Assembly (NCBI RefSeq): GCF_002075345.1 | Contig: NZ_NAEW01000025.1 | Coordinates: forward strand, 1-38,713 | Source of the DNA: Citrobacter braakii | GTDB taxonomy: Bacteria; Pseudomonadota; Gammaproteobacteria; Enterobacterales; Enterobacteriaceae | Length of the DNA stretch: 38,713 bases | Direction of reading: 5' to 3' | Shown: positions 9,073 through 28,704 of the stretch, piece by piece | Position numbering within the stretch: position 1 is the first letter of the stretch | Layout of the letters: the number at the start of each line of letters is the position of its first letter | Made by a program: the position numbers and the translations under genes | Notes under the pieces: generated by a model | Database searches by the model: none | The model's input: only the letters and a program-made list of their open reading frames with translations | Told to the model about the DNA's origin: nothing

Positions 9073-11058
9073 TCATTCCCGGAAGGGATTGCGCGATGGC
9101 TGGTCGTTGGGCGCGTCGGTCGGCACATCGAAATTCAGCTCTTTAAGCATCGGGCGTTCTTCGTCCTTCACGCCGACCAATCCACTGGATTGCTTATCAA
9201 TACGCTGCTGCTGTAAATCACGAAATCGGGTGTACTTATCCTTTGAGAGCGAACGATAAACCTCGTCGTCGCGAATAATGGTCGGCCTGATAAAGACCAT
9301 TAAATTACGCTTCGCATTTTCCGTTGAGGTGTAGCGGAATAGCTGTCCGAGAACAGGGATATCGCCCAGCAGCGGTACTTTGGAAACCTGCTCTTTGCTT
9401 GAATCATCCAGCAGGCCACCCAGCACCACGGTTTCGCCACTTTTGACCAGCACGGCATTCTGGATAGTACGGGTGTTGAACGTCGGACCGAGATCGCTGG
9501 CGTTACCGGAGGCGGTATCGACGCTCGACACCTCCTGCTCGATCTCCATCAGCACCGCGTCGCCTTCGTTGATTTGCGGTGTGACCTTCAGTTTGGTGCC
9601 GACGGTTTTACGTTCGACCGTATTAAAGACGTTGTCGCCGGAGGTCGTTTGCGAGCCGGAAAGCACCGGCACATCCTGGCCGACATTAAACGACGCTTCT
9701 TTGTTATCCAGCGTCACAATGCTGGGGGTGGCGAGGATATCGTTTTTGTTGTCGGAGGAGATCGCGGTGAGCAGGACGCTCCAGTCCCCCTCAAAGAAGC
9801 CCGTCGCCAGGCCGTTAAAACTGCTTAACGCGCTGGCAATAGGGTTGTCACTGGTCATCGAACCGTTTTTATCAAACTGGCGCGCGCCTCTTGAGGCGTC
9901 GAAAATCGGCAGCCCCGTTTTAGTAAACTGCTGACCGCCGACGTTGCTGTTGGCCCATTGCACGCCAAGATTCAGGCCGTTGCCATCCTGGACTTCCACA
10001 ATGATGGCTTCAACCAGTACCTGTGCGCGGCGAATATCCAGACGAGCGATGACTTTTTCCAGCTCCTGCATGGTGCTCTGGTCTGCGGTAATGACCACCG
10101 AGTTGGTTTGTTCATCGGCGTTAATCGAGACATCCCGGGAAGGGGTAGCCACGCTCTGCGAAGACGACTGCTTGTCTTCCGTCAGTTTGGTTGACACGCC
10201 GGTCAGCACTTCAACGATTTTAGTGGCTTTGGCGTATTTCAAATAGAACACGCGAGTATTGCCCTGCGTGGTCTGTTCGATATCCAGTTTAGCGATTAAA
10301 GATTTCATCCGCTCGCGCACATTGTCCGGCCCGCTGATAAGAAGGGCGTTGGTGCGCTTGTCGGCGACAATTTTAGGCAGCAGGATCTGCGTTGGTTTTT
10401 CCTTTGACTCTTCGCGAATCAGGCTGTTAATTACATCAGATAAATCAACTGCCGAGGCGTAGTGCAGTTTGATAAGCTCACGTTCCTGAGTACCGATAAC
10501 ATCGACCCGTTTCACAACCTCAAGGATGCGATTGACTATATTGGCTTTGCCGGTGATCAACAGCGCATTAGAAGGATCATAATGTACGACGTTGCCGATG
10601 CCGCCGCTGTCCATCATCTGGCGTAATAGCGGAGCCAGATCGCGTACCGGGACATTTTTCAGCGCCACGACGCGGGTGATAAATTCATCGCCGACCGCCG
10701 GTTGCGACTGTGCCAATACTTTTCCCGGCGCGGTCTTAAGCGTTGCGGAGCGAACAACCTTCAGCAGGCCGTTATCCAGGGTGATAACCGAGTAGCCGTA
10801 GATATCGAGAACGCTGAGAAAAAACTGGTAGTATTCCTCCTCGTTGAAACTGTCAAAGCTGCGAACGGAGATTTTTCCCTGGACGGACGGATCGATCAGA
10901 ATGGTTTTGCCCATTTGCTTACTGACCGAGGTAATAAACTCCCGGAGATCCGCATCCTGGAAGTTTGCCGAATATTGCGCTGACATGGTTTGAAATGGAA
11001 AGGAGCAAAACTGTAGCGCCAGTATCCATGCAGCCGTTTTTTTAATTCCTTTGCGCAA
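9073..11058 (-). CDS. gspD: T2SS outer-membrane secretin GspD
   Basis: This 661-residue secretin begins with a signal peptide (MRKGIKKTAAWILAL ... SA), then N0 (YSANFQDADLREFI), N1-N3 repeats, and the secretin barrel with the signatures VPVLSGSQTTSGDNVFNTVERK (read in pieces) and VVLGGLLDD ... KVPLLGDIPVLGQLFR. It forms the 15-mer outer-membrane gate. After the barrel, a tail of about 60 residues ending SRNPFRE would be the S-domain that binds a pilotin. No pilotin gene (gspS) lies in this window. Confidence 0.98.
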   Translation of the reverse strand: MRKGIKKTAAWILALQFCSFPFQTMSAQYSANFQDADLREFITSVSKQMGKTILIDPSVQGKISVRSFDSFNEEEYYQFFLSVLDIYGYSVITLDNGLLKVVRSATLKTAPGKVLAQSQPAVGDEFITRVVALKNVPVRDLAPLLRQMMDSGGIGNVVHYDPSNALLITGKANIVNRILEVVKRVDVIGTQERELIKLHYASAVDLSDVINSLIREESKEKPTQILLPKIVADKRTNALLISGPDNVRERMKSLIAKLDIEQTTQGNTRVFYLKYAKATKIVEVLTGVSTKLTEDKQSSSQSVATPSRDVSINADEQTNSVVITADQSTMQELEKVIARLDIRRAQVLVEAIIVEVQDGNGLNLGVQWANSNVGGQQFTKTGLPIFDASRGARQFDKNGSMTSDNPIASALSSFNGLATGFFEGDWSVLLTAISSDNKNDILATPSIVTLDNKEASFNVGQDVPVLSGSQTTSGDNVFNTVERKTVGTKLKVTPQINEGDAVLMEIEQEVSSVDTASGNASDLGPTFNTRTIQNAVLVKSGETVVLGGLLDDSSKEQVSKVPLLGDIPVLGQLFRYTSTENAKRNLMVFIRPTIIRDDEVYRSLSKDKYTRFRDLQQQRIDKQSSGLVGVKDEERPMLKELNFDVPTDAPNDQPSRNPFRE

Positions 11059-11075
11059 TTTTGTCGTCCTTAAGG

Positions 11076-11909
11076 TTAATCATTCTCAGTAACGGATACA
11101 TTCACCAGCGCTTCCTGACCGTTTCGTATTACGGTGAACTGGGCAGAGTTTAAGGTTACAAATTCCTGTAGTGCCGCTTTTGCTGACGCTTCCTGAGTTA
11201 GCGGATGGTTGTTCATTTTGATCGCAATATCGCCTGGCCTGAGTCCGGTTGCTATAAAACGTTCAACCGGACCACGGGCGTTTAATCTGACGCCCTGTAG
11301 CGCTTCCTGCTGATAGATAAAGTTAGTAATAATGATGTCGCTGAGGGAATGTGGCGCGCTGTCATGTGGCAGCGATGGTGCCGGTGGCCTGGAGGATATA
11401 TCAGGCTCATCAATAAAAGCGATGCGTTGCCGGGAGCCATTGTTATCAATCGTCACGCTATTATTATCAATGTCCGTAATTTTTACGTCAGGGAGATCGT
11501 CAAGTTTATCTCCGGTACTGTAAAACTTTGCTTTCTCATTAATGGTGATAATAGCCTGTGAACGTGTTTTTAGCGTGCTCGCAATAATGCCATTTAGCTG
11601 GAGATTGAGCATCGAATTTTTAATTGAAACATCTTCTTTATTATCAGTCGCGTTTTCCCTACTGTTTTTCGGTAAATTCATTGGCAGCCTGAGGGCAACG
11701 GACGTTATTGAGTGACTGGTTTTGTTTTTCGTATTGGTATAATCAATAAATAATCTATAGGCATATAACGAATGAATAATAAAAATGGCACCGACAAACA
11801 ACATAACGCAGTACAGCACATCGTTACGCTTTCTCTTAAATATAAAGGTAAATTGCTTTGCGATAACATCCATTGTTAATAGCATGCCTGTTCTTTTCGG
11901 GAGAAGCAT
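11076..11909 (-). CDS. gspC: T2SS inner-membrane component GspC
   Basis: This 277-residue bitopic protein has a membrane helix near residues 31-52, a homology-region domain around 98-170 (LNLQLNGIIAS ... ITDIDNNSVTI) that contacts the N0 domain of GspD, and a C-terminal PDZ-type domain (RPGDIAIKMNNHPL ... FTVIRNGQEALVNVSV). It links platform and secretin and helps select substrates. The start is uncertain: in-frame ATGs also occur at codons 9 and 13, and none has a strong ribosome-binding site. It is the first gene of the minus-strand operon. Confidence 0.93.
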   Translation of the reverse strand: MLLPKRTGMLLTMDVIAKQFTFIFKRKRNDVLYCVMLFVGAIFIIHSLYAYRLFIDYTNTKNKTSHSITSVALRLPMNLPKNSRENATDNKEDVSIKNSMLNLQLNGIIASTLKTRSQAIITINEKAKFYSTGDKLDDLPDVKITDIDNNSVTIDNNGSRQRIAFIDEPDISSRPPAPSLPHDSAPHSLSDIIITNFIYQQEALQGVRLNARGPVERFIATGLRPGDIAIKMNNHPLTQEASAKAALQEFVTLNSAQFTVIRNGQEALVNVSVTEND

Positions 11910-12039
11910 GATATAGGCTTACTTTCAGGTTTTCAATTTAATCGTCGGAACATGTCGTTTAATTCAAATATAAAAAATTGATGATATTTACCTGACATAT
12001 AATGAGTTAAATGCCCGCATCAATTACTGGAACTTATCG
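11910..12039. promoter_or_regulatory. AT-rich divergent promoter region, gspC / gspA
   Basis: This 130-base AT-rich gap separates the divergent gspC-O and gspA-B units. On the plus strand TATAAT (11998-12003) is a good -10 for gspA, but no well-spaced -35 is visible (TTGATG at 11978 is only 14 bases away). On the minus strand TATATT near 11965-11972 could serve gspC. E. coli K-12 silences the corresponding promoters with H-NS, and the base composition here would allow the same. This is inference only. Confidence 0.45.
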
Positions 12040-13554
12040 ATGACTGAACGCGAATTACCGTATGCAATTTACTCTTTTTCGCAACATACCCTTATCAAGA
12101 ATATCTTTATTCATGAGCTGGGCGCTGGCGATGTGGGCGTATTATGCGGCAAACCGGGGTGTGGTAAATCGACGCTTATTTATCAGTTAGGTAAGAATTT
12201 TCCCGGCAGGGTAGTGGTGTTTACCGCCACCGGTTTCTCTGGTTTCTGTCAATTGACACACACGGCGTGTACGCACGGAAAACTCCAGCCAGACTGGCGA
12301 GATGTGAGAATTAACCGTTTCTGGTCAACGCTGATGCCTGCCCTTAGTCCGGCAGCGCAACCAATAATAATTGTCATTGATAATGCTGACGCACTCGCCA
12401 GACATCTTCCGGCATTTGTCGATAATTTCCGTCATCTGGCGGCTTCATTTGACGCTGGCGCCAGCTTGCTACTGGTGGGGGGCGAAGCGCTCAGGCGTAA
12501 CCGACGACTTAAACGGCGTGTTACGTTATCGGCGATCATCGCTGCGCCGACGGACGATGAATATCTTGATTTTATGCATCAACAGCAACTGTGTGAGGCG
12601 GATGGCGAGCCTGTGCGGATGCGTCATGAATTTGTGCGCAAAGCGGTTCGGGCAGTGCAGGGAAACCTGGCGTTGCTGAGGCGCATCGCCCGGGCGGCGA
12701 GAAAAATGGCAACGGACAGGCAAGCGGATGTGTTAACCGCTCAACAGGAAAAATTGTTGCTGGAAACATTTACTCTCCGCTCTTGCGTATTGCGCAAGGG
12801 AATATTGCCCGGACTTTACGCTGCGCTGGCTTTGACGTTCGGCTGGCTGGCGGTCGATGTTTTTCCCCTTCAACTTCCTGTGCCCGCCGGGTTAACGGTG
12901 GCGATGACGCAAAAAAAGGAAAACCTGCCGGATATTGGCGACGCACGGGGAGGATTACGCGACGCCATGCAGCAATTATTCAGCGTCTGGGGATTCGACA
13001 CAGCGCATGACGAGGCATGGTGTGACCAGGCCGATCGCGCTGAGTTGGTGTGCGAAAGCGGCAAGGAACGTTTAGATAACCTCATCAGGCGCGGGTTGCC
13101 GTGGATCGCGCATTTGAATATCGATAAACAACCGGTCTACGGTGTTGTGATGCGTGTATCAGGAAACGAGCTGGATCTTATCATTGATAATAAAACCTGG
13201 ATCGTCAGTCAGGAGTGGCTGGCGAAGCACTGGCAGGGAAATTATACCCTGATGCTCAATTTAACGCCTGACAGGAAAATGCAGATCGGTGACAAGAGTC
13301 CGGCGGAAACCATCATCTGGTTTGATATGATGCTGAGCCGCGCGCTGGGTGTTCCCGGCGATAAATCAGGCTCATGGACGCCATGGTTAATCGAAAAGGT
13401 CAAAGCATTCCAGCAGCGGGAGAATTTGCCTGTGGATGGTAAGCCGGGAAAAGAGACGCTGATAAGGCTGCGTCAGAGTCTTGGAGACGCGCCGGTATTA
13501 ATCAATGAGTCGGCACCCGTGCCAACACATGTGTCATCTAAGGAGCGTATGTGA
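12040..13554 (+). CDS. gspA: T2SS accessory ATPase GspA (ExeA-type)
   Basis: This 504-residue protein has an AAA-type ATPase domain with Walker A GKPGCGKST at 37-45 and Walker B IIIVIDNADA at 109-118. A membrane helix near 255-275 is followed by a periplasmic papain/C39-like region around 310-410 and a peptidoglycan-binding domain near 440-482 (KAFQQRENLPVDGKPGKETL). In Aeromonas the ExeA-ExeB complex binds peptidoglycan and helps place the secretin ring through the wall; the same role is inferred here. Its stop overlaps the gspB start. Confidence 0.94.
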   Translation: MTERELPYAIYSFSQHTLIKNIFIHELGAGDVGVLCGKPGCGKSTLIYQLGKNFPGRVVVFTATGFSGFCQLTHTACTHGKLQPDWRDVRINRFWSTLMPALSPAAQPIIIVIDNADALARHLPAFVDNFRHLAASFDAGASLLLVGGEALRRNRRLKRRVTLSAIIAAPTDDEYLDFMHQQQLCEADGEPVRMRHEFVRKAVRAVQGNLALLRRIARAARKMATDRQADVLTAQQEKLLLETFTLRSCVLRKGILPGLYAALALTFGWLAVDVFPLQLPVPAGLTVAMTQKKENLPDIGDARGGLRDAMQQLFSVWGFDTAHDEAWCDQADRAELVCESGKERLDNLIRRGLPWIAHLNIDKQPVYGVVMRVSGNELDLIIDNKTWIVSQEWLAKHWQGNYTLMLNLTPDRKMQIGDKSPAETIIWFDMMLSRALGVPGDKSGSWTPWLIEKVKAFQQRENLPVDGKPGKETLIRLRQSLGDAPVLINESAPVPTHVSSKERM

Positions 13555-13937
13555 TGATGCACATCTATCAACCCATTGACGCGAAAACAGTGTCGAGTTG
13601 CCGCTGGCGGAAGGCGCTGCGTTTCTGTTGCTGGCTGTTGTGGGTCAGCCTGATGCTAATGTGCGGCTACTACGGACATTATGTCTGGTTGGTGCGCCAT
13701 CCGACAACCGCCACGCAGGGAGTGCCCGATTCTCAGGCATATCGACTCTCGGATGTGCATTACATTTTTAAGCGGAAGCCTCTGCCGATACGCATCGATT
13801 TACCCACCCAGAACGAAGAGGGTGACAGTATGTTGGAAGAGATACCCTATGATGAAGCGTCCGAGCAGGAAGTGCCGGATGGCGAAGTATTGCGCTCACG
13901 TGTGCAACAAGCGCTGAGAGAAATCGATGGCAAATAG
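13554..13937 (+). CDS. gspB: T2SS accessory protein GspB
   Basis: This 127-residue protein has one membrane helix near residues 20-45 and a short periplasmic part (TLEEIPYDEASEQEVPDGEVL-like acidic linker, ending in a predicted helix). It partners GspA. I chose the ATG at 13554, which overlaps the gspA TGA by one base and lies 8 bases after AGGAG (13541-13545). GTG at 13551 and ATG at 13557 are alternatives. The stop lies only 11 bases before the S10 promoter, with no terminator between. Confidence 0.88.
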   Translation: MMHIYQPIDAKTVSSCRWRKALRFCCWLLWVSLMLMCGYYGHYVWLVRHPTTATQGVPDSQAYRLSDVHYIFKRKPLPIRIDLPTQNEEGDSMLEEIPYDEASEQEVPDGEVLRSRVQQALREIDGK

Positions 13938-13947
13938 CCATAATCAC

Positions 13948-13975
13948 TTGCATCCGTACTGGCTATACGTATAAT
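13948..13975 (+). promoter_or_regulatory. S10 operon promoter
   Basis: TTGCAT (13948-13953), a 16-base spacer and a consensus TATAAT (13970-13975) place the start of transcription near 13982. That gives a leader of about 160 bases before rpsJ, close to the long S10 leader known in E. coli. Confidence 0.8.
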
Positions 13976-13981
13976 ACGCCA

Positions 13982-14455
<474 letters not shown>

Positions 14456-14475
14456 TCAGGTCATCGAGCGATTGA

Positions 14476-16871
<2,396 letters not shown>

Positions 16872-16884
16872 TTTTAGAGGATAA

Positions 16885-17166
<282 letters not shown>

Positions 17167-17171
17167 GGTAG

Positions 17172-19100
<1,929 letters not shown>

Positions 19101-19123
19101 TACAGTAGGCATTCTCAACGAAT

Positions 19124-19153
19124 AAACGGCTCAGCGATGAGCCGTTTATTTTT
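19124..19153 (+). terminator. Rho-independent terminator at the end of the S10 operon
   Basis: A perfect 10-bp stem (19124-19133 with 19138-19147) with a GCGA tetraloop is followed by ATTTTTTCT. It separates the S10 and spc operons; the spc promoter begins almost directly after its T-tract. Confidence 0.92.
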
Positions 19154-19154
19154 T

Positions 19155-19184
19155 CTACCCATATCGTTGAAGCGGTGTTATAAT
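19155..19184 (+). promoter_or_regulatory. spc operon promoter
   Basis: A consensus TATAAT (19179-19184) lies 80 bases upstream of rplN, followed by a GC-rich discriminator typical of stringently controlled promoters. The -35 region (around 19155-19161) is a poor match. The sequence matches the E. coli spc promoter as I remember it. Start of transcription would be near 19191. Confidence 0.75.
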
Positions 19185-19189
19185 GCCGC

Positions 19190-19211
19190 GCCCCCGATAT
19201 GGGGCTTTTTT
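19190..19211 (+). terminator. Terminator-like hairpin in the spc leader
   Basis: GCCCC (19190-19194) pairs with GGGGC (19201-19205) around a 6-base loop and is followed directly by six Ts. It looks like a small intrinsic terminator lying at the predicted start of the spc transcript, so it would act mainly on read-through from the S10 operon. No function is demonstrated. Confidence 0.5.
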
Positions 19212-19251
19212 AACGACCTGATTTTCGGGTCTCAGTAGTAGTTGACATTAG

Positions 19252-20514
<1,263 letters not shown>

Positions 20515-20528
20515 GGTAGGGTTACTGA

Positions 20529-20834
<306 letters not shown>

Positions 20835-20858
20835 TTACCAATTGAATCACGGGAGTAA

Positions 20859-22166
<1,308 letters not shown>

Positions 22167-22171
22167 GGTAG

Positions 22172-23305
<1,134 letters not shown>

Positions 23306-23312
23306 GTAGCAG

Positions 23313-24644
23313 ATGGCTAAACAACCGGGATTAGATTTTCAAAGTGCCAAAGGTGGCTTAGGCGAGCTGAAACGCAGACTGCTGTTTGTAATCGGCGCGC
23401 TGATTGTGTTCCGTATTGGCTCTTTCATTCCGATCCCTGGTATTGATGCCGCTGTACTTGCCAAACTGCTTGAGCAACAGCGAGGCACCATCATTGAAAT
23501 GTTTAACATGTTCTCTGGTGGTGCTCTCAGCCGTGCTTCTATCTTTGCTCTGGGGATCATGCCGTATATTTCGGCGTCGATTATTATCCAGCTGCTGACG
23601 GTGGTTCATCCAACGCTGGCAGAAATTAAGAAAGAAGGGGAGTCTGGTCGTCGTAAGATCAGCCAGTACACCCGCTACGGTACTCTGGTGCTGGCAATAT
23701 TCCAGTCGATCGGTATTGCTACCGGTCTGCCGAATATGCCTGGTATGCAGGGCCTGGTAATGAATCCAGGCTTTGCATTCTATTTCACCGCTGTTGTAAG
23801 TCTGGTTACAGGGACGATGTTCCTGATGTGGTTGGGCGAACAGATTACTGAACGTGGTATCGGCAACGGTATCTCAATCATTATCTTCGCCGGTATTGTC
23901 GCGGGACTCCCGCCAGCCATTGCCCATACTATCGAGCAAGCGCGTCAAGGCGACCTGCACTTCCTCGTGTTGCTGTTGGTTGCAGTATTAGTATTTGCAG
24001 TGACGTTCTTTGTTGTATTTGTTGAGCGTGGTCAACGCCGCATTGTGGTAAACTACGCGAAACGTCAGCAAGGTCGTCGTGTCTATGCTGCACAGAGCAC
24101 ACATTTACCGCTGAAAGTGAATATGGCGGGGGTAATCCCGGCAATCTTCGCTTCCAGTATTATTCTGTTCCCAGCGACCATCGCGTCATGGTTCGGGGGC
24201 GGGACTGGTTGGAACTGGCTGACAACAATTTCGCTGTATTTGCAGCCTGGGCAACCGCTTTATGTGTTACTCTATGCGTCTGCAATCATATTCTTCTGTT
24301 TCTTCTACACGGCGTTGGTTTTCAACCCGCGTGAAACAGCAGATAACCTGAAGAAGTCCGGTGCATTTGTACCAGGAATTCGTCCGGGAGAGCAAACGGC
24401 GAAGTATATCGATAAAGTAATGACCCGCCTGACTCTGGTTGGTGCGCTCTACATTACCTTTATCTGCCTGATCCCGGAGTTCATGCGTGATGCAATGAAA
24501 GTACCGTTCTACTTCGGTGGGACCTCACTGCTTATCGTTGTTGTCGTGATTATGGACTTTATGGCTCAAGTGCAAACTCTGATGATGTCAAGTCAGTACG
24601 AGTCTGCATTGAAGAAGGCGAATCTGAAAGGCTACGGCCGTTAA
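23313..24644 (+). CDS. secY: Protein translocase channel SecY
   Basis: This 443-residue protein is the channel of the SecYEG translocon, with ten membrane segments. The plug region follows the first helix ([14 protein letters not shown]), pore-ring hydrophobics sit in TM2 and TM7 ([15 protein letters not shown]), and cytoplasmic loops C4 ([12 protein letters not shown]) and C5 ([18 protein letters not shown]) contact SecA and the ribosome. SecYEG would export GspD and the other secreted proteins used by the nearby T2SS. It lies in the spc operon, as usual. Confidence 0.99.
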   Translation: MAKQPGLDFQSAKGGLGELKRRLLFVIGALIVFRIGSFIPIPGIDAAVLAKLLEQQRGTIIEMFNMFSGGALSRASIFALGIMPYISASIIIQLLTVVHPTLAEIKKEGESGRRKISQYTRYGTLVLAIFQSIGIATGLPNMPGMQGLVMNPGFAFYFTAVVSLVTGTMFLMWLGEQITERGIGNGISIIIFAGIVAGLPPAIAHTIEQARQGDLHFLVLLLVAVLVFAVTFFVVFVERGQRRIVVNYAKRQQGRRVYAAQSTHLPLKVNMAGVIPAIFASSIILFPATIASWFGGGTGWNWLTTISLYLQPGQPLYVLLYASAIIFFCFFYTALVFNPRETADNLKKSGAFVPGIRPGEQTAKYIDKVMTRLTLVGALYITFICLIPEFMRDAMKVPFYFGGTSLLIVVVVIMDFMAQVQTLMMSSQYESALKKANLKGYGR

Positions 24645-24791
<147 letters not shown>

Positions 24792-24809
24792 TTTATTCGC
24801 ATATTTTTC

Positions 24810-24838
24810 TTGCAAAGTTGGGTTGAGCTGGCTAGATT
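24810..24838 (+). promoter_or_regulatory. Alpha operon promoter
   Basis: TTGCAA (24810-24815), a 17-base spacer and TAGATT (24833-24838) give a good sigma-70 promoter with a start near 24845. The sequence agrees with the E. coli alpha promoter as I remember it. The -10 lies inside an inverted repeat. Confidence 0.75.
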
Positions 24839-24849
24839 AGCCAGCCAAT

Positions 24850-24858
<9 letters not shown>
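24827..24858 (+). terminator. Hairpin after rpmJ, overlapping the alpha promoter
   Basis: CTGGCTA (24828-24834) pairs with TAGCCAG (24838-24844) around GAT, followed by CCAATCTTTTG. It resembles a weak terminator for the spc transcript and contains the -10 of the alpha promoter. Confidence 0.6.
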
Positions 24859-25294
<436 letters not shown>

Positions 25295-25307
25295 TCGGGG
25301 TGATTGA

Positions 25308-25700
<393 letters not shown>

Positions 25701-25715
25701 CGCTGTCGTTTCTAG

Positions 25716-26354
<639 letters not shown>

Positions 26355-26379
26355 AGCTTAGTACCAAAGAGAGGACACA

Positions 26380-27369
26380 ATGCAGGGTTCTGTGACAGAG
26401 TTTCTAAAACCGCGCCTGGTAGATATCGAGCAAGTGAGTTCGACGCACGCCAAGGTGACCCTTGAGCCTTTAGAGCGTGGCTTTGGCCATACTTTGGGTA
26501 ACGCACTGCGCCGTATTCTGCTCTCATCGATGCCGGGTTGCGCGGTGACCGAGGTTGAGATTGATGGTGTACTACATGAGTACAGCACCAAAGAAGGCGT
26601 TCAGGAAGATATCCTGGAAATCCTGCTCAACCTGAAAGGGCTGGCGGTGAGAGTTCAGGGTAAAGATGACGTTATTCTTACCTTGAATAAATCTGGCATT
26701 GGCCCTGTGACTGCAGCCGACATTACCCATGATGGTGATGTCGAAATCGTCAAGCCACAGCACGTGATCTGCCACCTGACCGATGAGAATGCATCTATTA
26801 GCATGCGTATCAAAGTTCAGCGCGGTCGTGGTTATGTGCCGGCTTCTACCCGAATTCATTCGGAAGAAGATGAGCGCCCAATCGGCCGTCTGCTGGTCGA
26901 CGCATGCTACAGCCCTGTAGAGCGTATTGCCTACAATGTTGAAGCAGCGCGTGTAGAACAGCGTACCGACCTGGACAAGCTGGTCATCGAAATGGAAACC
27001 AACGGCACAATCGATCCTGAAGAGGCGATTCGTCGTGCGGCAACCATTCTGGCTGAACAACTTGAAGCTTTCGTTGACTTACGTGATGTACGTCAGCCGG
27101 AAGTTAAAGAAGAGAAACCAGAATTCGATCCGATCCTGCTGCGCCCTGTTGACGATCTGGAATTGACTGTCCGCTCTGCTAACTGCCTCAAAGCAGAAGC
27201 TATCCACTATATCGGTGATCTGGTACAGCGTACTGAGGTTGAGCTTCTTAAGACGCCTAACCTTGGTAAAAAATCTCTTACTGAGATTAAAGACGTGCTG
27301 GCTTCCCGTGGACTGTCTCTGGGCATGCGCCTGGAAAACTGGCCACCGGCAAGCATCGCTGACGAGTAA
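26380..27369 (+). CDS. rpoA: RNA polymerase alpha subunit
   Basis: This 329-residue protein has an N-terminal assembly domain (1-235; [15 protein letters not shown] is the dimer signature), an acidic linker ([11 protein letters not shown]), and a C-terminal domain with R265, N268, C269 and K271 in [10 protein letters not shown], which contact UP elements and activators. The rrn P1 promoter at the right end of this window has an A-rich UP-like sequence that such residues would read. It is identical in design to E. coli alpha. Confidence 0.99.
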
Positions 27370-27385
27370 CCGGATCACAGGTTAA

Positions 27386-27793
<408 letters not shown>

Positions 27794-27806
27794 TCTGTAG
27801 TAACGT

Positions 27807-27834
27807 AAAAAAACCCGCCTCGGCGGGTTTTTTT
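27807..27834 (+). terminator. Rho-independent terminator of the alpha operon
   Basis: An A-tract, then CCCGCC and GGCGGG (27814-27827), then seven Ts. The flanking A and T runs let the hairpin work on both strands, but nothing converges on it here. Confidence 0.93.
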
Positions 27835-27899
27835 ATATCCGTCATATCCCCACTTACCTACAATATCTGTACTCTTTTTGTTCATCACTGGAGTGTTGT

Positions 27900-28268
27900 A
27901 TGTGGTTACTGGACCAGTGGGCAGAGCGCCATATTACTGATGCGCAGTCTAAAGGTGAGTTTGATGGTTTGCCTGGTACAGGAGAACCGTTGGTTCTTGA
28001 CGATGATTCCCACATTCCGCCGGAACTTCGAGCCGGATTCCGTTTATTAAAAAATGCGGGATGTCTTCCTCCTGAGCTTGAGCAGCGCAGAGAGGCAATA
28101 CAACTGCTTGAAATACTTGCAGAGATCCGCAAAGATGATCCCCATTATCAGGAAGTGAGTCGAAGACTGTCACTACTGGAACTGAAACTTCGGCAGGCTG
28201 GACTCAGCACCGAGTTTTTACACGGTGAATACGCAGGTAAGCTGCTGCAGAAGATCAACGACGAATAG
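27900..28268 (+). CDS. yhdN: DUF1992 (DnaJ-C28-like) protein YhdN
   Basis: This 122-residue protein (MWLLDQWAERHITDAQSKGEFDGLPGTGEPL) matches the DUF1992 family. The DAQxKGEFDxLPGxGxPL segment, shared with the eukaryotic DNAJC28 conserved domain, is present, but there is no J domain. Its function is unknown. It ends 10 bases before zntR, so the two are probably co-transcribed, as in E. coli. A possible -10 (TACAAT, 27859-27864) precedes it. Confidence 0.95.
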   Translation: MWLLDQWAERHITDAQSKGEFDGLPGTGEPLVLDDDSHIPPELRAGFRLLKNAGCLPPELEQRREAIQLLEILAEIRKDDPHYQEVSRRLSLLELKLRQAGLSTEFLHGEYAGKLLQKINDE

Positions 28269-28278
28269 CGGAGATAGC

Positions 28279-28704
28279 ATGTACCGTATTGGTGAATTAG
28301 CGAAACTGGCTGACGTGACGCCTGATACTATCCGCTACTATGAAAAGCAGCAGATGATGGAACATGAAATACGTACAGAAGGCGGGTTTCGTCTCTATAC
28401 GGAAAGCGATCTTCAGCGTCTAAAGTTTATTCGCTATGCCCGTCAGCTTGGTTTCACTCTGGAATCGATCCGCGAACTGCTTTCGATCCGCATCGATCCC
28501 GAACACCATACCTGCCAGGAATCAAAAGGGATCGTCCAGGAAAGATTGCAGGAAGTGGAAGCGAGAATAGCTGAGCTTCAGGCGATGCAACGGTCGCTGC
28601 AGCGATTGAATGACGCGTGTTGTGGCAAGGCACACAGCAGTGTGTACTGCTCTATCCTTGAAGCACTTGAGCAAGGCGCCAGTGGATCACCATCAGGCTG
28701 TTGA
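28279..28704 (+). CDS. zntR: Zn(II)-responsive MerR-family regulator ZntR
   Basis: This 141-residue protein starts at the ATG at 28279 (MYRIGELAKLADV); the open frame runs further upstream into yhdN, but that extension has no ribosome-binding site. It has a winged helix-turn-helix (2-70), a dimerisation helix, and zinc ligands C79, C114, C115, H119 and C124 at the E. coli positions. ZntR twists the long-spacer zntA promoter to turn on zinc export. zntA is not in this window. Confidence 0.97.
   Translation: MYRIGELAKLADVTPDTIRYYEKQQMMEHEIRTEGGFRLYTESDLQRLKFIRYARQLGFTLESIRELLSIRIDPEHHTCQESKGIVQERLQEVEARIAELQAMQRSLQRLNDACCGKAHSSVYCSILEALEQGASGSPSGC

Noticed and set aside
9380-9934. A 184-codon plus-strand open frame opposite gspD
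   Set aside because: It is the complement of the conserved secretin domain; Ser/Leu-rich low-complexity product and no promoter.
28225-28278. A longer ZntR starting inside yhdN
   Set aside because: MerR-family proteins begin right at the helix-turn-helix (MYRIGELAK); the upstream ATG lacks a ribosome-binding site.
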